The notes: generated by a model not told the origin, from the sequence alone. Shown: positions 26,380 through 40,293, counted from the first letter of the stretch. The stretch: 64,000 bases of DNA from Pelargonium x hortorum (GCA_036897525.1 JAYMTJ010000037.1:26842-90841); one strand, 5' to 3'. Numbers and translations are program-made.

Positions 26380-29300
26380 TCCCCAACTCAATTAGGAGGA
26401 CTTCTTCGATTCTTTTCTTCACTTTTTCTGTAAGAAACGAATCCTAAACTGAGTACATATTTACTATTTACAAGAGCTTTCTATAACTTATCAACTCAAG
26501 GACAGAAAATTGAGTAACATTTGTTAGCCAGAAACCCCTACTTTTACTGTTTTATTTATTAGAGATTCCGTTTCAGCAACTCCTCTTTCTAAGGAAAACA
26601 TCTTCCTCTTAACTACTTACTTTACTCAAGACTCAAACAAGTCTTTTAAAGGATATCTTCGTTTAGTACTAACCCCTAATAGAAGTTTACCCAAACAAAA
26701 ACTCTAGAAATGAAAGCCTCAGAAACCGTTGGGATATGCCTTTTCTTTTCTTCCTTATACCTTTTAGTTTAAAGCACAGGAGATTGTAGAGCCACCCCGA
26801 TTTAGTAGTATTTAGATTTATAGAAAATGAAGGACACTAAGCAAAGCTCTCCTAAAGAACATGTTTGACTCCCTGCTTTGACCCCCAAGACTTTACAATT
26901 TCCATTTATGAGGGGTGTAAAGGAGTAAGAAAGCAAGACAGAGAACCCCGTTCCTTATACTCTACCTTACTTTACAGATTAAAAACAAGAAGAGCTATCC
27001 CTTAATTAACTCCCCTTTGGCTCTACACCTACTCCACTGCCCTTACCGCAAACAAATGACTTCGGCTTTGCTTTCTCGACTCATATAAATCCGAAAGCAG
27101 GATACCCTTATTATTTATTTTAGACCCTTGTGACTTACTAAATTCCTATAAACTTCTTCAGAGCTTTCACTTTTCTAGCCTAGTCTGTATCAGTATCCTT
27201 TTTAATGGTAGCTTCTCTCTTATGAGCTATCCCTAAGGAATATTCCTCCTGTCTTATTTATTACTAATATATAGAGGAAAGAAATCCTATGAGGATTTTG
27301 GGTAAGTCCTTTTTAGAACCTGAGAAGTCCTACTCATTGTCAGGACTATAAGCTTCGACCACTGCTACTAGTACTAGTAAAATGAGACTAGGAAGCAAGA
27401 ACCATACTGAGTATCCCTCCTTACCTCAAGAAGAAACTCCATTTTATATACTGAAACTAGCTCTAGAATGGCTTTTCATTATTAAGAGTAAATAAGGGGG
27501 AAGAATCAGCAAACCAGCAACCGAAAGAACTAGTAACCAGAAACGAGTATCACAGAATCCGTATACAAAAGAAAAGCAAGAAATCTACCATTTATACCAA
27601 GGAAAGAAAAAGAAACCTAAATAATTATCTTATCGAATAGGACTCTAGGACATATACTTAATTAAGAAATTATGAGATAGATCTTTATAATAAATAAGGA
27701 ATCCATTCTCTATTAAAAAGGAGTTACCTACCTTGCTCTCTATTAAGTAAGAAGATAATAAGAACACTCTCAGAATTAGGACAACTAAGAATAAGAACAT
27801 TATAAGACAAAAGAATAATGACAGTTATTATAGAATAGGAAGGCAAAACAAACAGAACAAATGAAGGAAACAAGGACTTATTGAATACCCCTAGTCTTTA
27901 CTCTATTAGGTATATTACCTCTTCTAAGCTAAAGCATACCTGTAAATAAGTAACTGGAAGAATAGGATTTTACTAACTAAGAAGACCTCTCTCTTCTTTC
28001 CTTATTTATCTATTTAAAGACAAGCCTTGCTCTTTATGGAATTTGAAACAAGCAGAAACAAAGAAAAGGAGGTACTAATCAAACACAAAAGCAACTCTCT
28101 TCTTTCTGCATCTTCATAACTTTCTAAAGCGATTCCCTATTCGCAGTAGCCCTGTTTTCGCTGGAACCCCTCTTTGCTCTTAATAGCTGACCGAAGCCTT
28201 CTTCTTATCTTATCCGCGATACCTGTACTCTCCATATCTTTCAGAACCTTTTTATTACTCTCTCTTCGCTATACCTCTCACCTTACCGGACACTGGGCTG
28301 GAAATTTTTTAGCTTCTTACCCAAACACTCCTTCATTTGTCATTCAATTTCGGAATTACTGGGCTCTAGGATCCAAAGCCTACTTATTAGATTTTAGATA
28401 GACCAAACCTCTCAACTAACTAAAAAGGGAACTTCTTACTCTCAAAGGCTAAAAAAACTTTGCCTCTCCTACAAAGCTGCTTTAGCCTCCTTAGTAATTG
28501 AAAAAAGGAACACCCATAAAGAAATAGGAATGAAAGACTTTCCGATCAAGCAATAAAGATAAAGAAACCCGGGAATCCAGGAGTACAGATTCAATAGGAT
28601 CCTGCTAAAACCATTATCCAGAACGTCCAATTATCACCAATTAAGCTCCCCTATCCTGGCCTCTTTCAGAGCCCTTGTTACTATACTTTATTTAAGATCC
28701 CCTTTTTGAGAAATGCTGCCTATCCCACTCAACTATATTAAACTAACCTGAACCCAGGGAAGTCTATAGATCACTTTTGACTTTTTATTTACTTGGGAAC
28801 TCTTTTTTAGTTTATTTTAAAACCTTGTACGAATTTAGAAAATATCCTAACTAACGGCACAAAACGAGCTAACTGAAACAGGCTCAGAAAAGACTCTCTT
28901 AGAGTTATCAAATTATCTATCTAAACCGGCTACTTAAGTTAAGAAAGTCCTGAGGAGAACCCCCTTCTTTCTGAGTAAAAAGACTTGTACCCTATCGATG
29001 AAAGCCCCTTACTTATAAAATAAAAAGACCTTCGTGTTCTGTTTACTCTTCCAAAAACGACCTTTTCACTTTAGAGTCATTCCCTAAACACCTTTTTACC
29101 GAAATACAGCATACATTCACATAGTAAGGCTGGGGTTCTGTTCTAATCGCAAAGCACTCTGTCTTATAGATCAGACTAGGAAAGGCATCTACCTATACTT
29201 GACTTCCTACTCAATTCCAAGAAACTCACCTCCGACTTTTTAGTGAAACAGTAGTCTATAATAGAAAGGAGTACGCAATAAAAGGAAAACCTGCTTACCC

Positions 29301-32300
29301 TAGGAGCTCTATATCACCTATCCCCATAAAAAGAAAAGGAAACTAAAAACTGACAGATCTAAAAGGTCGAACTGAGATTCCATCGAATAATGCCCGAGTT
29401 TAGTTTATAGAAAGTCTTTGATCGCGGGCCTGTGTACCTAAGTCGGCCTTTATTTATAACAATTGACTCTCTAAGTCACTGCTAGGTTTTTCGTTCTCTA
29501 AGGACCTTTTATACAAATCAGGTCTTTCTATTCCATCCAAAAAGAAGCAAAAACTTGTCTTATAAAACCTTGTAACTCCCGCTATCTAATGTAAAATCCC
29601 TTAGAATTCTTGTGAGGACTTAATAGCTTAAATTCCTAAACTTAAGTAACCTGGTCTGAACCCTTCTACGCAGAAAATCCCAAAACACTTTCAGACTTCG
29701 AAACCTTTATTCAGATCTAGGTCTACTTCTTATTTATATCCACTATTTCCTTTACTTTAGTTACAGCCAGGCTCCTCGGACTCTACCTACTCTTGAAGAA
29801 ACTATACTATTATATATAGCCTGCCATTCAGCTAGAACCTTTGACTTCTCTTTCCTTCTAGTTTGTATTCCGCTCAGAACCCTACCTCAACTTAGTCATT
29901 TTGGTCCGTTCCACCCTGGAAAGCTTGGAAAGAAAAAAAACCCTGTTCAGTTCAGCTCGGCAAAGACTCTATCTTCCACACCCTTCCCTTTTTTGCTACT
30001 TCTATGCCTTCTACTATTCGTCCTCGAAAGAAAGTAGGCTTCCTTAAAAATGGCTTATAGAAAAAGCTTCTTTTTGACCCTAAGACAAGACTGACTTTCC
30101 TATTTGACTTCATCACTTACAATCCCAGCCAGCCTTTATGGAATGAAGAGCTAGAACCTATCTTAGTTTGATTCTTTATATTGTAGTTACATTCGCTTTC
30201 CTCAGAACTTGGCTATACTGGTACTTGTATTCTGCATCTCTATCTTAGTCTTCCTTACCCTTAGCATGTCACTATCGGGTACCTATACTTTCCTTTCTGA
30301 CGAACCAACCTCCCCTGAAGAGACCCATCTATACTGAGTCCTTTCTATATAAATTGATACCCAGACTTTTGAAATAGTCTAGACTACTTTGACTTATACT
30401 GGCTTTCCTAAAAACTTCTTAATATCCCGACTCTTGAATTGAATAAAGTATCCTATTAGTAGAACCTACCGACTACTTACTTATTCACTCTGCTTTAGAA
30501 CTAAACGGAATGTACAGAGGCAGTCACTAGATGGGTTCTAAAAAATCGAATACTTCAAACCGGGAAATCTACCTCCTTCTTTAAAGCGCTCCCAGCCTAG
30601 CCTATCTTAGCTAAGTACTTTTTCTTAATAAATGCTACCTACTGCCCGTAAATGTCTCCTTATTAGCTACTTTTAAAAGGAGAATACTCTCTTTTTGGCT
30701 CCTACTATATCAACTGCGATTCTTTCCTATTCAACTAAAGGGGCTCTTTGATTACAGAAAATCTTACTTTGACCCTCTCTGAATAACCCAAAACTTGACA
30801 GATTAGGAAAGTAGCAGGTTCGGATCCCAAGAAACTCACAAAACCTCTGATCTGACTACCCACAACCTCCCTGTCAATCGAAGAAAAAGCTTTGATAGGC
30901 TCTTCTATTTTGTATAGACTCTAGAATTGATACCTGGAACTCTATATAGCCAACATCTCACCCCCTTGTATTTACCGGCCTGCTTTCCTACCCAAAAACT
31001 TCCTAAAAGCCTGAGAAATACCCCTGAAACCCTAACAACAGCCTATCGATAAGCTAGACCCCTGGACTTCCTTTACTTATAGTTATAGCGCAAGGCACTT
31101 AAAGTTGAACCCTTTTTAACTAAAAAAATTCCTCAACCCAGCTTATACAACCCAATAGATTATGCGGGATATACCTCACCTTAACATATTGACTTTGTTC
31201 CACTTTGTAAATAGACAGCTCAGTAAACCCTTTCAATTCAATCTGAATCGCTACTTTTAGCCTGTAACACCTGCTCTCTTAATCTAACCCTAAAAAAAAA
31301 GCTAGGAAATGCCTGACCTTCTTTTCAATTTAGACTTTGGACTAAAATCCAACAAACTCACAACCCTCCGACTATCTCCTTAAACTAGGTAGCTAGGATT
31401 TTATTGTACGATCTGTGCCATAAAACACCAAAGAATCTAACCCCACAACCCGTTTTTGCATAGAAATCCTCTGCTATTACATTAGCCGCTTTCAATCGGA
31501 AACAGGTAACTCATCTTCTTTAATTAATGAAAGACTTTTCAGTAAAACTAATTAGTTAGAAGGAATACCGATTCAACCAAACAATCCCACAAACACTGTC
31601 TAGAAGGTCCTTTCTATACCGTCGAGCTGCTGCTACAAGATCCCCCTTATTTATTTTATTGCAAAGCCTTTCTAATGTCTTTAAAGCCCCTTTTCTTATT
31701 CATCTCAACCTTAATAACTACTTACCTTTTCTGAACTAGACCTGCTTCTTGAAACCAGAAAGTTTTGTGCCCTTAACCTGAAACCTCCTTCACAAAGAAA
31801 GAAAGGGGCCAAACGGATAGCTTTTTACTTCTTGAAAGCTTTTCATTTTAAAGAGAAAACTTACTTTGTGCTCCTACTAGAACCTTCAACTAGGATTCTT
31901 CCTGTTCAACAATAAAAGAGACTGACTTAGAAATTGATTCTAGAAAACTGCCTGGCTTTTGACCTCGAACTGCCAGAGAACTTGTTTAGTGAAGTGACAC
32001 GGGTTCCAAATCCTAAACCGACTAGGAAAGACCTCTCCTTACTTTCCAGAATTGACTTAGTAAAATACAAATGAACTCTGTATAACTAGAACTCTATACC
32101 AGATTTTCCTGTACAGTCTATTCCACGCCCTAATACCCAAGAACCTGCTTTTTGCATAAGAGAGAGCCTTTCATGTTCGTTTAAATACATTCTCGAAACC
32201 CCTTTTCAAATTGAATTTCTTTAAAAAAGAAGTCTTCCTGTCCATGAATTGAAAGTCCTGTTCTTACCTATTTCGCAAACTTTACCCTACTCCTAATGTC

Positions 32301-32540
32301 CCTTATTTATTTTGGTTTTTCTCCTTTAGAACTCTATAATTACTGAAATTCTATCTAAACCCTATAACCAGGCTGTATTTGTTTAAGAGACTTTAAATGG
32401 AAAAGATTTTTCCTTTCAGTTAAATTCGCTGTATTCCGCTTGAAAAGACAGGATAGTCTTCTTTTAAAAGCCTACAAATCAAATTACACGTACTACTAAA
32501 AGTTACTCTGTTTTTTCATTTTAATAGGGTGTCTTTATTC
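26380..32540. other. strongly C-rich (negative GC-skew) domain, no gene seen
   Basis: Sampled 60-base lines give C:G of about 17:3 (26581), 16:8 (29761), 20:7 (30961) and 22:7 (31021) on the + strand, against near parity in 1-26 kb. All six frames stay short and no protein family or cloverleaf is recognised. The texture (ACTTCC, CCTTTTC, AAACCC words) is unlike the unskewed spacers. The domain edges are judged by eye to within a few hundred bases. Confidence 0.7.
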
Positions 32541-34898
32541 TATTCTGGTATAAGACTAAAGAAAGCAGTGGGAGAGAGTCTAAGTTACAGGGTTTTCAAG
32601 ACAAGAGGGTTCCCTTTTTATTTAATATTGAGCTACTTCCTTCTTATTTTAGGTTTTATTTCGGATTCCCCAAATGTAACAAAATGGAATCTCTAAATTC
32701 TGGGATGCCAGGAGAGACTAAGAACTACAATTATTATTCACCTTACATACAAGGAGTTGCTTTTAAGGCAGTTTTTTAACGAGTTAAGTTATAGGTAGGG
32801 TCGGAGCCTGGTTATGGGGACTCTATTGTAGATTGAAGTATTCTCCTTTTATATGGGTAGAGATATTATTTATTACTTGGTTTTAGCTTATAGCTTCGGG
32901 GTCTCCCCTTAATCAAAGTTTAGTAGACTAAGGAATCCGCCACACTGTATGTAGTTTCAACAGTAACAGTATAAAATAGCACAAAAGTTACGGAATCCTT
33001 ATTATATTACAAAAGCAAATGTGTACCCCTTGTTTTATACTATAACAAATATCTTTTTTATTTAGGAAAAAAAGACTCACTTTTAAGATTCTTCGTTAAG
33101 TCTTTATGGTACCTATAAGTCAGATCCGCAAGTAAAGCAGCGTGGCTGGGCGATTAAATTAAATTATATGCGCTTCCTTAGCTACAGTATACTATTTCAA
33201 TTTAAATTAAAGGAGTTGCGATAGTGTAAAAGGAATTCCTGAAAAAGCTGTGCTAAGCAAATGGGACTACTCTCTATCATTAACACACGAAAAAAGGGGG
33301 TATCCTTATTTAATATTAATATGGGCTGGGCAATCTTCCTCGACGGGGCTTCTATAAATACGAATTCCTTTTGGGGTAGAAAAGCTGAGAGCTAGAATTA
33401 ATTAAAAGTATTAGGAAGTCCTCCTTTATATCATAGAAAAACCTTTATAAATAAAGTCTATAATAGCGGGTTCGGGCACCCGTTTCATTTTAAACCTAAA
33501 GCCTAGGTTACTCGGAATTGATCTGTGCACCTTCAATTTAAGGTAATTTTAAGTTTTTGGTTTGTATTAGTTGTTATAACGGTTTCTGTTAAAGTTAAAA
33601 GTATTTTAGGTTTTATTTGTTTTCTATTCTTTCTTTTCTTTGGATTTGGAATGGAAGTAGTAACAGAGGGAGTAAGGGTTATACTCTCTCTATTAAGGGA
33701 AATAGTCTATAGGAAAGAAGTTAGAGGAAGAGGGTAACCCAGGGTAGATAGTAGGTAGCATTTCTTTTTGTGTAAAAGCGAATCCTCTTAGGTACTTTAA
33801 ATTTATATTGCCTATAATAGGAAACCCCCTAAAGGAGTTCCCGTAATAAACCTCAAAACAAAATCTCAACCCAGTTTTCATTCATTTCTTCTGCAGGTAA
33901 TTTCACTTTTATGAGAGTGATTTCTATATTTTCATAGGATAGAATTTCTCTTCCTTAGAATACCAAATTCAAAGGAAGTCCTTATACACCAAACAAAACT
34001 CTTCTAGTTACAAAAACCCGACCAGGATTTTTCTTTAATCTTTATCCACTTTTAGTTTCATTTTAATTATTAAAGGAAAAACCCTAATATTTGAAGAGTG
34101 CTAGGCCTCATTTGAAATAGAAAAAACCCGGCGTTTATAAAATAAAAACCCCTTCGAAAAAGACTTACTGGGTCCTTTTTGATATACCTTGTATCTACTA
34201 AATTCTAGTTCTTTATATTTACTAATATATCTTCAAATTCGTCTAGCAGCAGGCCTTTAGCATATAAAAGAAAAAGAGTCCTATAGAGCTAGGAAACTCT
34301 GAGTATTTGAAAGGAAAACACTTAAGAATTCTTTGCACCAAATAAAAGGGAGTTATTCAAAGTATAATCTAGTGTGTTATGATTCTAGAACAATGTTTAG
34401 ATTTCAAATAGTTAGGATTTCTTTTATCAAAAACTTTTCTTTTAGCGGATGCAGTAGACTTACTTGTCTATAAAGCGGAGTCTTAATTTATTACATAGGG
34501 GCATAGGTTTGAGAGCCTTTTTCAGAGGCAATTTTATATAAGGCTGCTAAGTAGTATCCGCGAAAATTAACTATTCTATGACCTTTTTCGTGCGCTATAT
34601 CTAACACGCATAGGGTCTTCCTTTTTTTTTTTTTTTACATTGCTTAAAATAAATTAAGGCGGGGTTTTGTTTTACAAGGTTTGTCTAAGTCTTTTGGAAT
34701 TTATGCCATCGAAAAAAGAGGGAATCCTATTCGTATAACCGGTAAAGTAGGCTTGAAAGGGTTTTGTGAGTACAGGGTGTTTCATCTAAATTTATATAAT
34801 AGAACTTTTTTTAACCAGTCCTTTCTTTTCTAAAAATCAGGAGTGTCCTAAATGCTTGCCAGTATGAACACTCAAAGCTTTTAAAATTATTATTTAAC
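32541..34898. other. unskewed AT-rich spacer
   Basis: The skew of the left neighbour stops near 32.5 kb. A 15-base T run lies at 34622-34636. A 70-codon hydrophobic frame at 33525-33737 looks like chance translation of T/G-rich DNA. No gene seen. Confidence 0.5.
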
Positions 34899-34968
34899 GC
34901 TGCCCCGAGAAAAATGTATGTTAAAAAATGAGATAAATTTCCTATAGGTTCAAATCCCTGTGGCAGCC
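34899..34968 (+). pseudogene. tRNA-like remnant with closed acceptor stem
   Basis: GCTGCC at the 5' side pairs with GGCAGC at the 3' side over 6 bp, enclosing about 70 bases. A good T-loop word GGTTCAAATCC lies at the correct distance from the 3' end. The D and anticodon arms do not form and the T stem pairs only at its top. No anticodon can be assigned. It is either a decayed tRNA or a coincidence of an inverted repeat with a T-loop word. Confidence 0.28.
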
Positions 34969-35155
34969 TTAGCAGTTATAATAAGGCCCTAGAATCTTTT
35001 TTAGTCCCTTGCTATGTTATGTCAAATGGGTTTCTTACTTTTATTACTAAAGATGTCTTTTTCATTTTTAAGGATTCCTCTAATTTCAGGTCGGTTATTT
35101 GCATTTAAGAAGCCTAGCTGGCAATAAAAACGAAATTGCAACACCAAAGACAAAG

Positions 35156-35186
35156 AAAGCCCCTTGCCCTTTGGGAAGGGCTCTTT
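35156..35186. terminator. terminator-like stem-loop
   Basis: AAAGCCCCTT pairs with AAGGGCTCTTT with one bulge and one mismatch, and is extended inward by CCC/GGG around a TTT loop. ACATTTTT follows on the + side. This has the form of an intrinsic terminator or a plant-mitochondrial 3' stabilising stem-loop. No gene ends here on either strand, so its function is unproven. Confidence 0.45.
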
Positions 35187-37139
35187 ACATTTTTGCGCAG
35201 TATAAAGTATGCTATTTACAAGAAACCGATTTTTAGTTAGGGAGTAGGGAGTTTTAGCTTAATAAAAAGAATGGGTATATTTGATAATATTGCATCTACT
35301 AGCACTCATTCTAAAGAAATTCGCTTTTCTTAGATTCCCTGAACCTATAGTGAGCTAAGACAATCTTGAATTTTGTAGTGAATCGGGTATGTTAAAAGGA
35401 ATCAAAGGGTATAAAAAAGTCTAGGGCTATCTGAAATTATTCCCAAGTTAAGAAGTTTCCAGTGTACGGAATTCTTATCTGTAAAAGCCTTTTTTATTGC
35501 CCGAAATTTAGTTAACACAAGACTTCCAAAAGACATCCATAAAAAGTTAGACTTAGTATGTCCTAGCAAAGAAAAGAGGGGCTCTTATCTTATGAGACCC
35601 TCCTTGTCCTTGTGACAAGGTTTAGATAGATTAGGACTTACTAATTTCCTAAACAAAGAGACTTTAATTAATATAATTAAGGAAAGAAGAATTTTCCGAA
35701 TTAAATAAAAGTAAAAAACCGAGAATCCCATAAAATTTACATAGGATATTTTAGCAAAAAACAAAAGTTCTAGGGGGTGAGTACAATCTTCCGTTAGGCC
35801 AAGGTCTTTTATTATAACATTCTTTATTAACGAGTTCCCTTTTCTTTTTTCATGTCTTAATTCTTAGTATAATTTGAGGAGAAAGATCCATAACCGGAAA
35901 GAACTTAAAAGCGTCTGCCTATTTACAACGATAACTCCGGTATACCCAAATTATAAGGACCCTTTTTTAGATTTTTCATTAAGCATGGGTGCTCCTTGGT
36001 TAAAAATCCCAAATAGAATTTCTTTTAGAGGCTTCCGTGTTGAGATTATCTTGAAGAAAAAACTTCCTCTGAGTTCTAATTTTAGAGTTAGAAATCAAAA
36101 TTTCACAAGGTTTCTAGAGGAGACGCTAAACTTACTTTGAAGCACTCTGCTTTGTCGAAGTAAAAGGGGAACTTGGTTAGATCGGAAAACTCAAGTAAGT
36201 CTAAATCTTTTTTGAGAGATCCAGTTACGGTAAAGAAAACAAATAAAGAAAAGACTTTACTAACCTCGTATTAAATAAATAAAGCCCCTTAAAAGAGAAA
36301 GCTTTTTTTGGCTTTAGGATATTAGGTTTTTTCTTATTTTATATTATAAGTACACTTCGCAAGCGATTAAACGAATTTAGTAAGAATTCAGACTTACAGT
36401 AACTCCTTTGTTAATACAGGTTCAGACGCGCTCGTTTTCTGTTCTGATCTCAAACTTTTGCTTTGCCTGCAGTCGGTAAAGTAGATTAACTCCTATACTT
36501 TTAAGGCTTTACCCTCCGAATCGAAAAACAAAAACCCTTTGTGGAAGTACACCTTCTAATCTATAAAACTAAAACCACTTGGAATTTTCTTTTAGTATAT
36601 ACCCGACTCTTTTTTACCCTTAACTTAGCAAGGAGCTCCTCTAATATAAACTTTTGCCCTCAATACTAGCTAACGTAAAATTTTCGTTGTGATATTCACG
36701 CCTTGCTGTTAAAAAAAGTACCTGAGAATAGCAACAAGAAAGAAACCCTCTTTTATAGGTTGGCTTTTTTGTAGGTAGTTTTAGAATGTACATGAACTTA
36801 AGACAAAAGTACGTCAACCCCGAATTGAAGTAGTGTATATAGGTTCGAATCCTATTATCCCTGCAGTGTCAACTAAATGACTTATAGAGAATCTTTCTTT
36901 AGAGCTACCCCTTTTCTCCTTACAGTCTTTCTTAAACGAATTCCTAAAAAGAGGATGCCGGATTCCTAGCTTATATATAAGGAACTCCCTTGGTACAATC
37001 ATATCATAAAGACCCTCTTCATTTATTATAATTATAGTGTTGCTTTCATTCTCAAAAAATTGAGTAGTTGCTAATTCTAAATAAAGACCTTTTCAAATTC
37101 CTTAGATTCTTTTTAAAATAAAACTTTCTAAGAGAAGGT
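35187..37139. other. unskewed AT-rich spacer
   Basis: An 88-codon + frame (35874-36140, TTG start) has no recognisable family. A T-arm word near 36838-36862 (ATAGG, TTCGAAT, CCTAT) forms a perfect 5-bp T hairpin, but no matching acceptor or D arm lies upstream. No gene is called. Confidence 0.5.
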
Positions 37140-37310
37140 GCAGCAGTAAGAAGAGGAGTAGCTATACCTCCCAATCGACAGGGGAGCTTATAAGGCTAAT
37201 AAGGATGGACTAGATTTTTATAGTACTTGATAGGAGTTTCTTAGTATATCTAGTTATCTACTAGTTATAAGATAATATATATTATATGTAGGTTTATTCT
37301 TCAATGTACT

Positions 37311-37400
37311 ACGGAGCTTATCGTTAGGGAAGGTAGGAACCTAATACGAATACGAATGAATTTCCCCTACCGACTCAACCTACACTACAAGTTTAGGAGG
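37311..37400 (+). repeat. hairpin/GGAGG repeat, copy 1
   Basis: Core order: GAGCTTATCGTTA, GGAACCT, a loop, CTACCGACT, then TTTAGGAGG. The arm CGTTAGGGAA (37322-37331) pairs with TTCCCCTACCG (about 37362-37372), leaving about 30 bases of loop. The sequence differs from other copies but the pairing is kept. Confidence 0.7.
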
Positions 37401-38138
37401 TTATATTGGTATAGTAATTACAGTAAGCAGGGATAACACAACACACTGACCTACCAACAACGGATTCTGGCTTATCTGACTTAACTGAGTTACTCTTACT
37501 TGCTTCTTAGTCTTCATACTCTGAATCTTACTTATTTTAAGAATTTTATGGGTAGCTTTAGTTTTCTTCTTCTTTGACTTAGTCTTTGCTTTTCTTTCTT
37601 ATTTGTTTGTTAGAGATTCTGTATTCTTATTAGAAGCTTTAGAAAGAGCTATATCTAACCACAGAAGAGAGCCTAACGGATAGGGGAAGCAGTAATGGAT
37701 AATAGAGTCTTTTTTTTATTCTTGAATTTCCTGTAAAAATGAAAATAGATATAGAATAGGGAAAGCGGGGTTTCCTATTATCTCGCAGGGACTTCTTTAT
37801 AGGCTATGGCTTAACGAGACAGGGGATTTGAAAGAGCCTAGGTTAGTTAGTAAGTGCGTCGGGACTGAGTAACGTAATTTAGTTAAATTGAAAAGTAGAT
37901 AGATCTCCCGGTCTGACCTATAAGACATAGGTTTGTGGGATTAGAACCTCTGGTTTTAGTTTATGTTCCTTTTTTCAATTAAGCAATGTAAGAGAGCTCT
38001 TAAGCTGGTGTCTTATCTCCTAGTCTCCTAGAAGAGGCTCTGATATAGTTCTAATTCAAATAGAGTTTTTTCCTTTAGTTTATACTTGTATTTTACTGAT
38101 AAGGGTCCCCGAGGGTCTCGGTAATCTGGGTAAGGATT

Positions 38139-39700
38139 CTACGTCTTATATACGATAGAGTTTAGTAAAGGTTTTTCATGCTTGCTATAGTATCTGGAGT
38201 GGATAGAAAAGAAGGAATTCTTAGAAAGAAAGTTATTATTTATTACAAAGGTGGTGTAAACCCAGCGCTTTACCGAGTAGCTAAACTCTTCAAACATTAT
38301 GGAATGGAAAGTACTTCTTGGCTTAGTTGGTTTCTTCTTATTCATTTTTAGGTTCTGGATAGTTAAGAAAGATTTTAAGGAAGAGAGTGGAGCTCAAGTG
38401 AAAGTACTTTGTCTTTATAGAGTTTGTTTTTGTTGTTAAGGGATGTCTTACATTTGACAATTGGTTCTTGCCTCTGATTGATTTACCTAGGTAGGAACTG
38501 GACAAGGAGCCAATCTATAAAATAGAATTAGGAAATTCCAAAGAAACCCAGTCTGCTTTCATCCCTAAACAGGGGTTTTTTTTATCGGCTTTGACTGGAA
38601 AGTTTAATAATTAAGTAGTTGCTTTTTCCTTTGTTTCAAATTTCTAAAACAGTTAGTTGTGTAGAGTAGGGTCTGGAGTGAGTCTATGGTAAGTTCTCCG
38701 AGCAAGTTAAAAGGAATTCAGTAAATAAAAGAAAGTGGGTTTTTTCCGATAAAATAAAATGAATAGGTCAAAGGTTCTACTTTAATTTAATAAGCTGGTA
38801 AGGTTTTTCTTAGAAATTCAAAATAGGAAAAGGGGCTCTTTGAGACTCAATCCAGGAGTATGTGAAGCTAAAGTCAGCCTGTCGATAGAGGTACCTTTCG
38901 TTTAGGGATTCACCTGATAGGCCTTTTTTGTATGTAGGTAATTATAGGATTTATAAGAAAAAAAGAGGGCTAGTAAACGAGGAGCTAATCTATTCTTTAA
39001 TTCTAAGCTCTAAAAAAAAGTAGGGAAATTCACTTCTAAATATAAAGAAACTAAAAAGTACTGTAGGGTCTCATTGCGAAAACACCTTAAAAGGTATCCT
39101 AGCCTAGCTGGCAATAAAGGAGATTCTAGGTACAAACTTCTGCACTCTTTACTTGCATCCCCAACGGGTTTTATGAGTTTTAGGAAGTCTTGGGTTAATT
39201 AGTTGCTCTTAAGTCAAGGGTAATAAAGAGCAGGCTTTCTGTTAGTTAGTTTAAGAAGGGTTATTCTATAGTGTCTTAAAAAAAACGTTAAAGTATAATA
39301 TAATAAGGTAAACCCGGTTTACTACTCGACAGGCTTCCATTTTTTAACGACCGGAAGAAATTGCATTGCCTTACAAGAATGGATTCTTGAGTACTGGAGT
39401 CAATGTCAATTCTGGAAAGGAAGTGAATGGATTTCCTAAGTTGAAAGTCAAAAAAAAGGAAGAGTTTTGCTTTATATAACTCCTCTAAATAAAATAGAAA
39501 CTTTTATTGAAAGTAATTGGTTTATTCTAAAAAAGATAAAGTAGGTATAGAGCCCTTGGGTTTCCTTTATTTATAGGCTAGCTGCTTCATTTCATGAGAC
39601 AAGTTGACAAGTAATTTATAGAGAGTAAGAAGTGAGTTCTTGTACTCTTCTTCTTCTTTTTGCTGTAACCTAGTGTGTGTGTATTCCCTGGCCTTAATTT
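38139..39700. other. G-rich spacer between repeat copies
   Basis: No gene recognised. A 68-codon minus-strand frame at 38139-38345 is unassigned. An inverted pair around GGGTCCCCGAGGGTCTCGG lies near 38105. Confidence 0.45.
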
Positions 39701-39803
39701 GTTTGTACTATACTGCATTAGATTAGTTATTGTAGATTTTAGCGTATGTACTTATAGGGTAAGGGTAAGAAAGGTTTTCGTTGTAGTAGGTTGCTGGGTT
39801 ATT

Positions 39804-39878
39804 GTTTATCATTACAGAAGAGAGTAACCTAATGAGTGTAGGGGTGCTTACACCTTACCGACTGCAGCAGCGCGGAGG
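39804..39878 (+). repeat. hairpin/GGAGG repeat, copy 2
   Basis: GTTTATCATTA, GAGTAACCT, CCTTACCGACTG and GGAGG occur in the family order. The pairing is weaker than in copies 3 and 7. CAGCAGCGC lies between the TACCG and GGAGG blocks. Confidence 0.6.
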
Positions 39879-40293
39879 AAGATCGCTGTAACAGCAAGAG
39901 TTTATTCTGGATAACACATTATATAGCGCTATCAACTTATGCTTCTTAACTGACTTCTTATTTTTTCATTGACTTACCTGTTGTTTGTGTTTGAGTTCTT
40001 GTATTTGTTTTAACGGACCTACTTGTTCGATAGCTAGACCTAGCACCCTTTTCAGAAGCAGCAGGGGCATAAGAAGGAACTATCGGGGTCTGGATTGTAG
40101 CTAGTGTAGCTATTAGATTACTTAGATTACTTGTACTGGGTATAGGAGTTAGGTGTTGTCATATAAGCATATAGTACTTATAGGAAGGAGGGGTTTAAGG
40201 GCTATCGCATCTTTTATTATAGGTAATAGTTTTCGTTTGTGTATTAGGTTTTATTAGTATCTTATAGGTTAAGGTATATCCCTCTTGTCTTCT

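Noticed and set aside
36791-36863. tRNA on the + strand ending in ATAGGTTCGAATCCTAT
   Set aside because: The T hairpin is perfect, but the 7 bases after it have no pairing partner upstream and there is no D or anticodon arm.
37919-37960. rRNA 790-loop-like word GGGATTAGA followed by ACCTCTGG
   Set aside because: An inserted base, and no agreement in the neighbouring helices.
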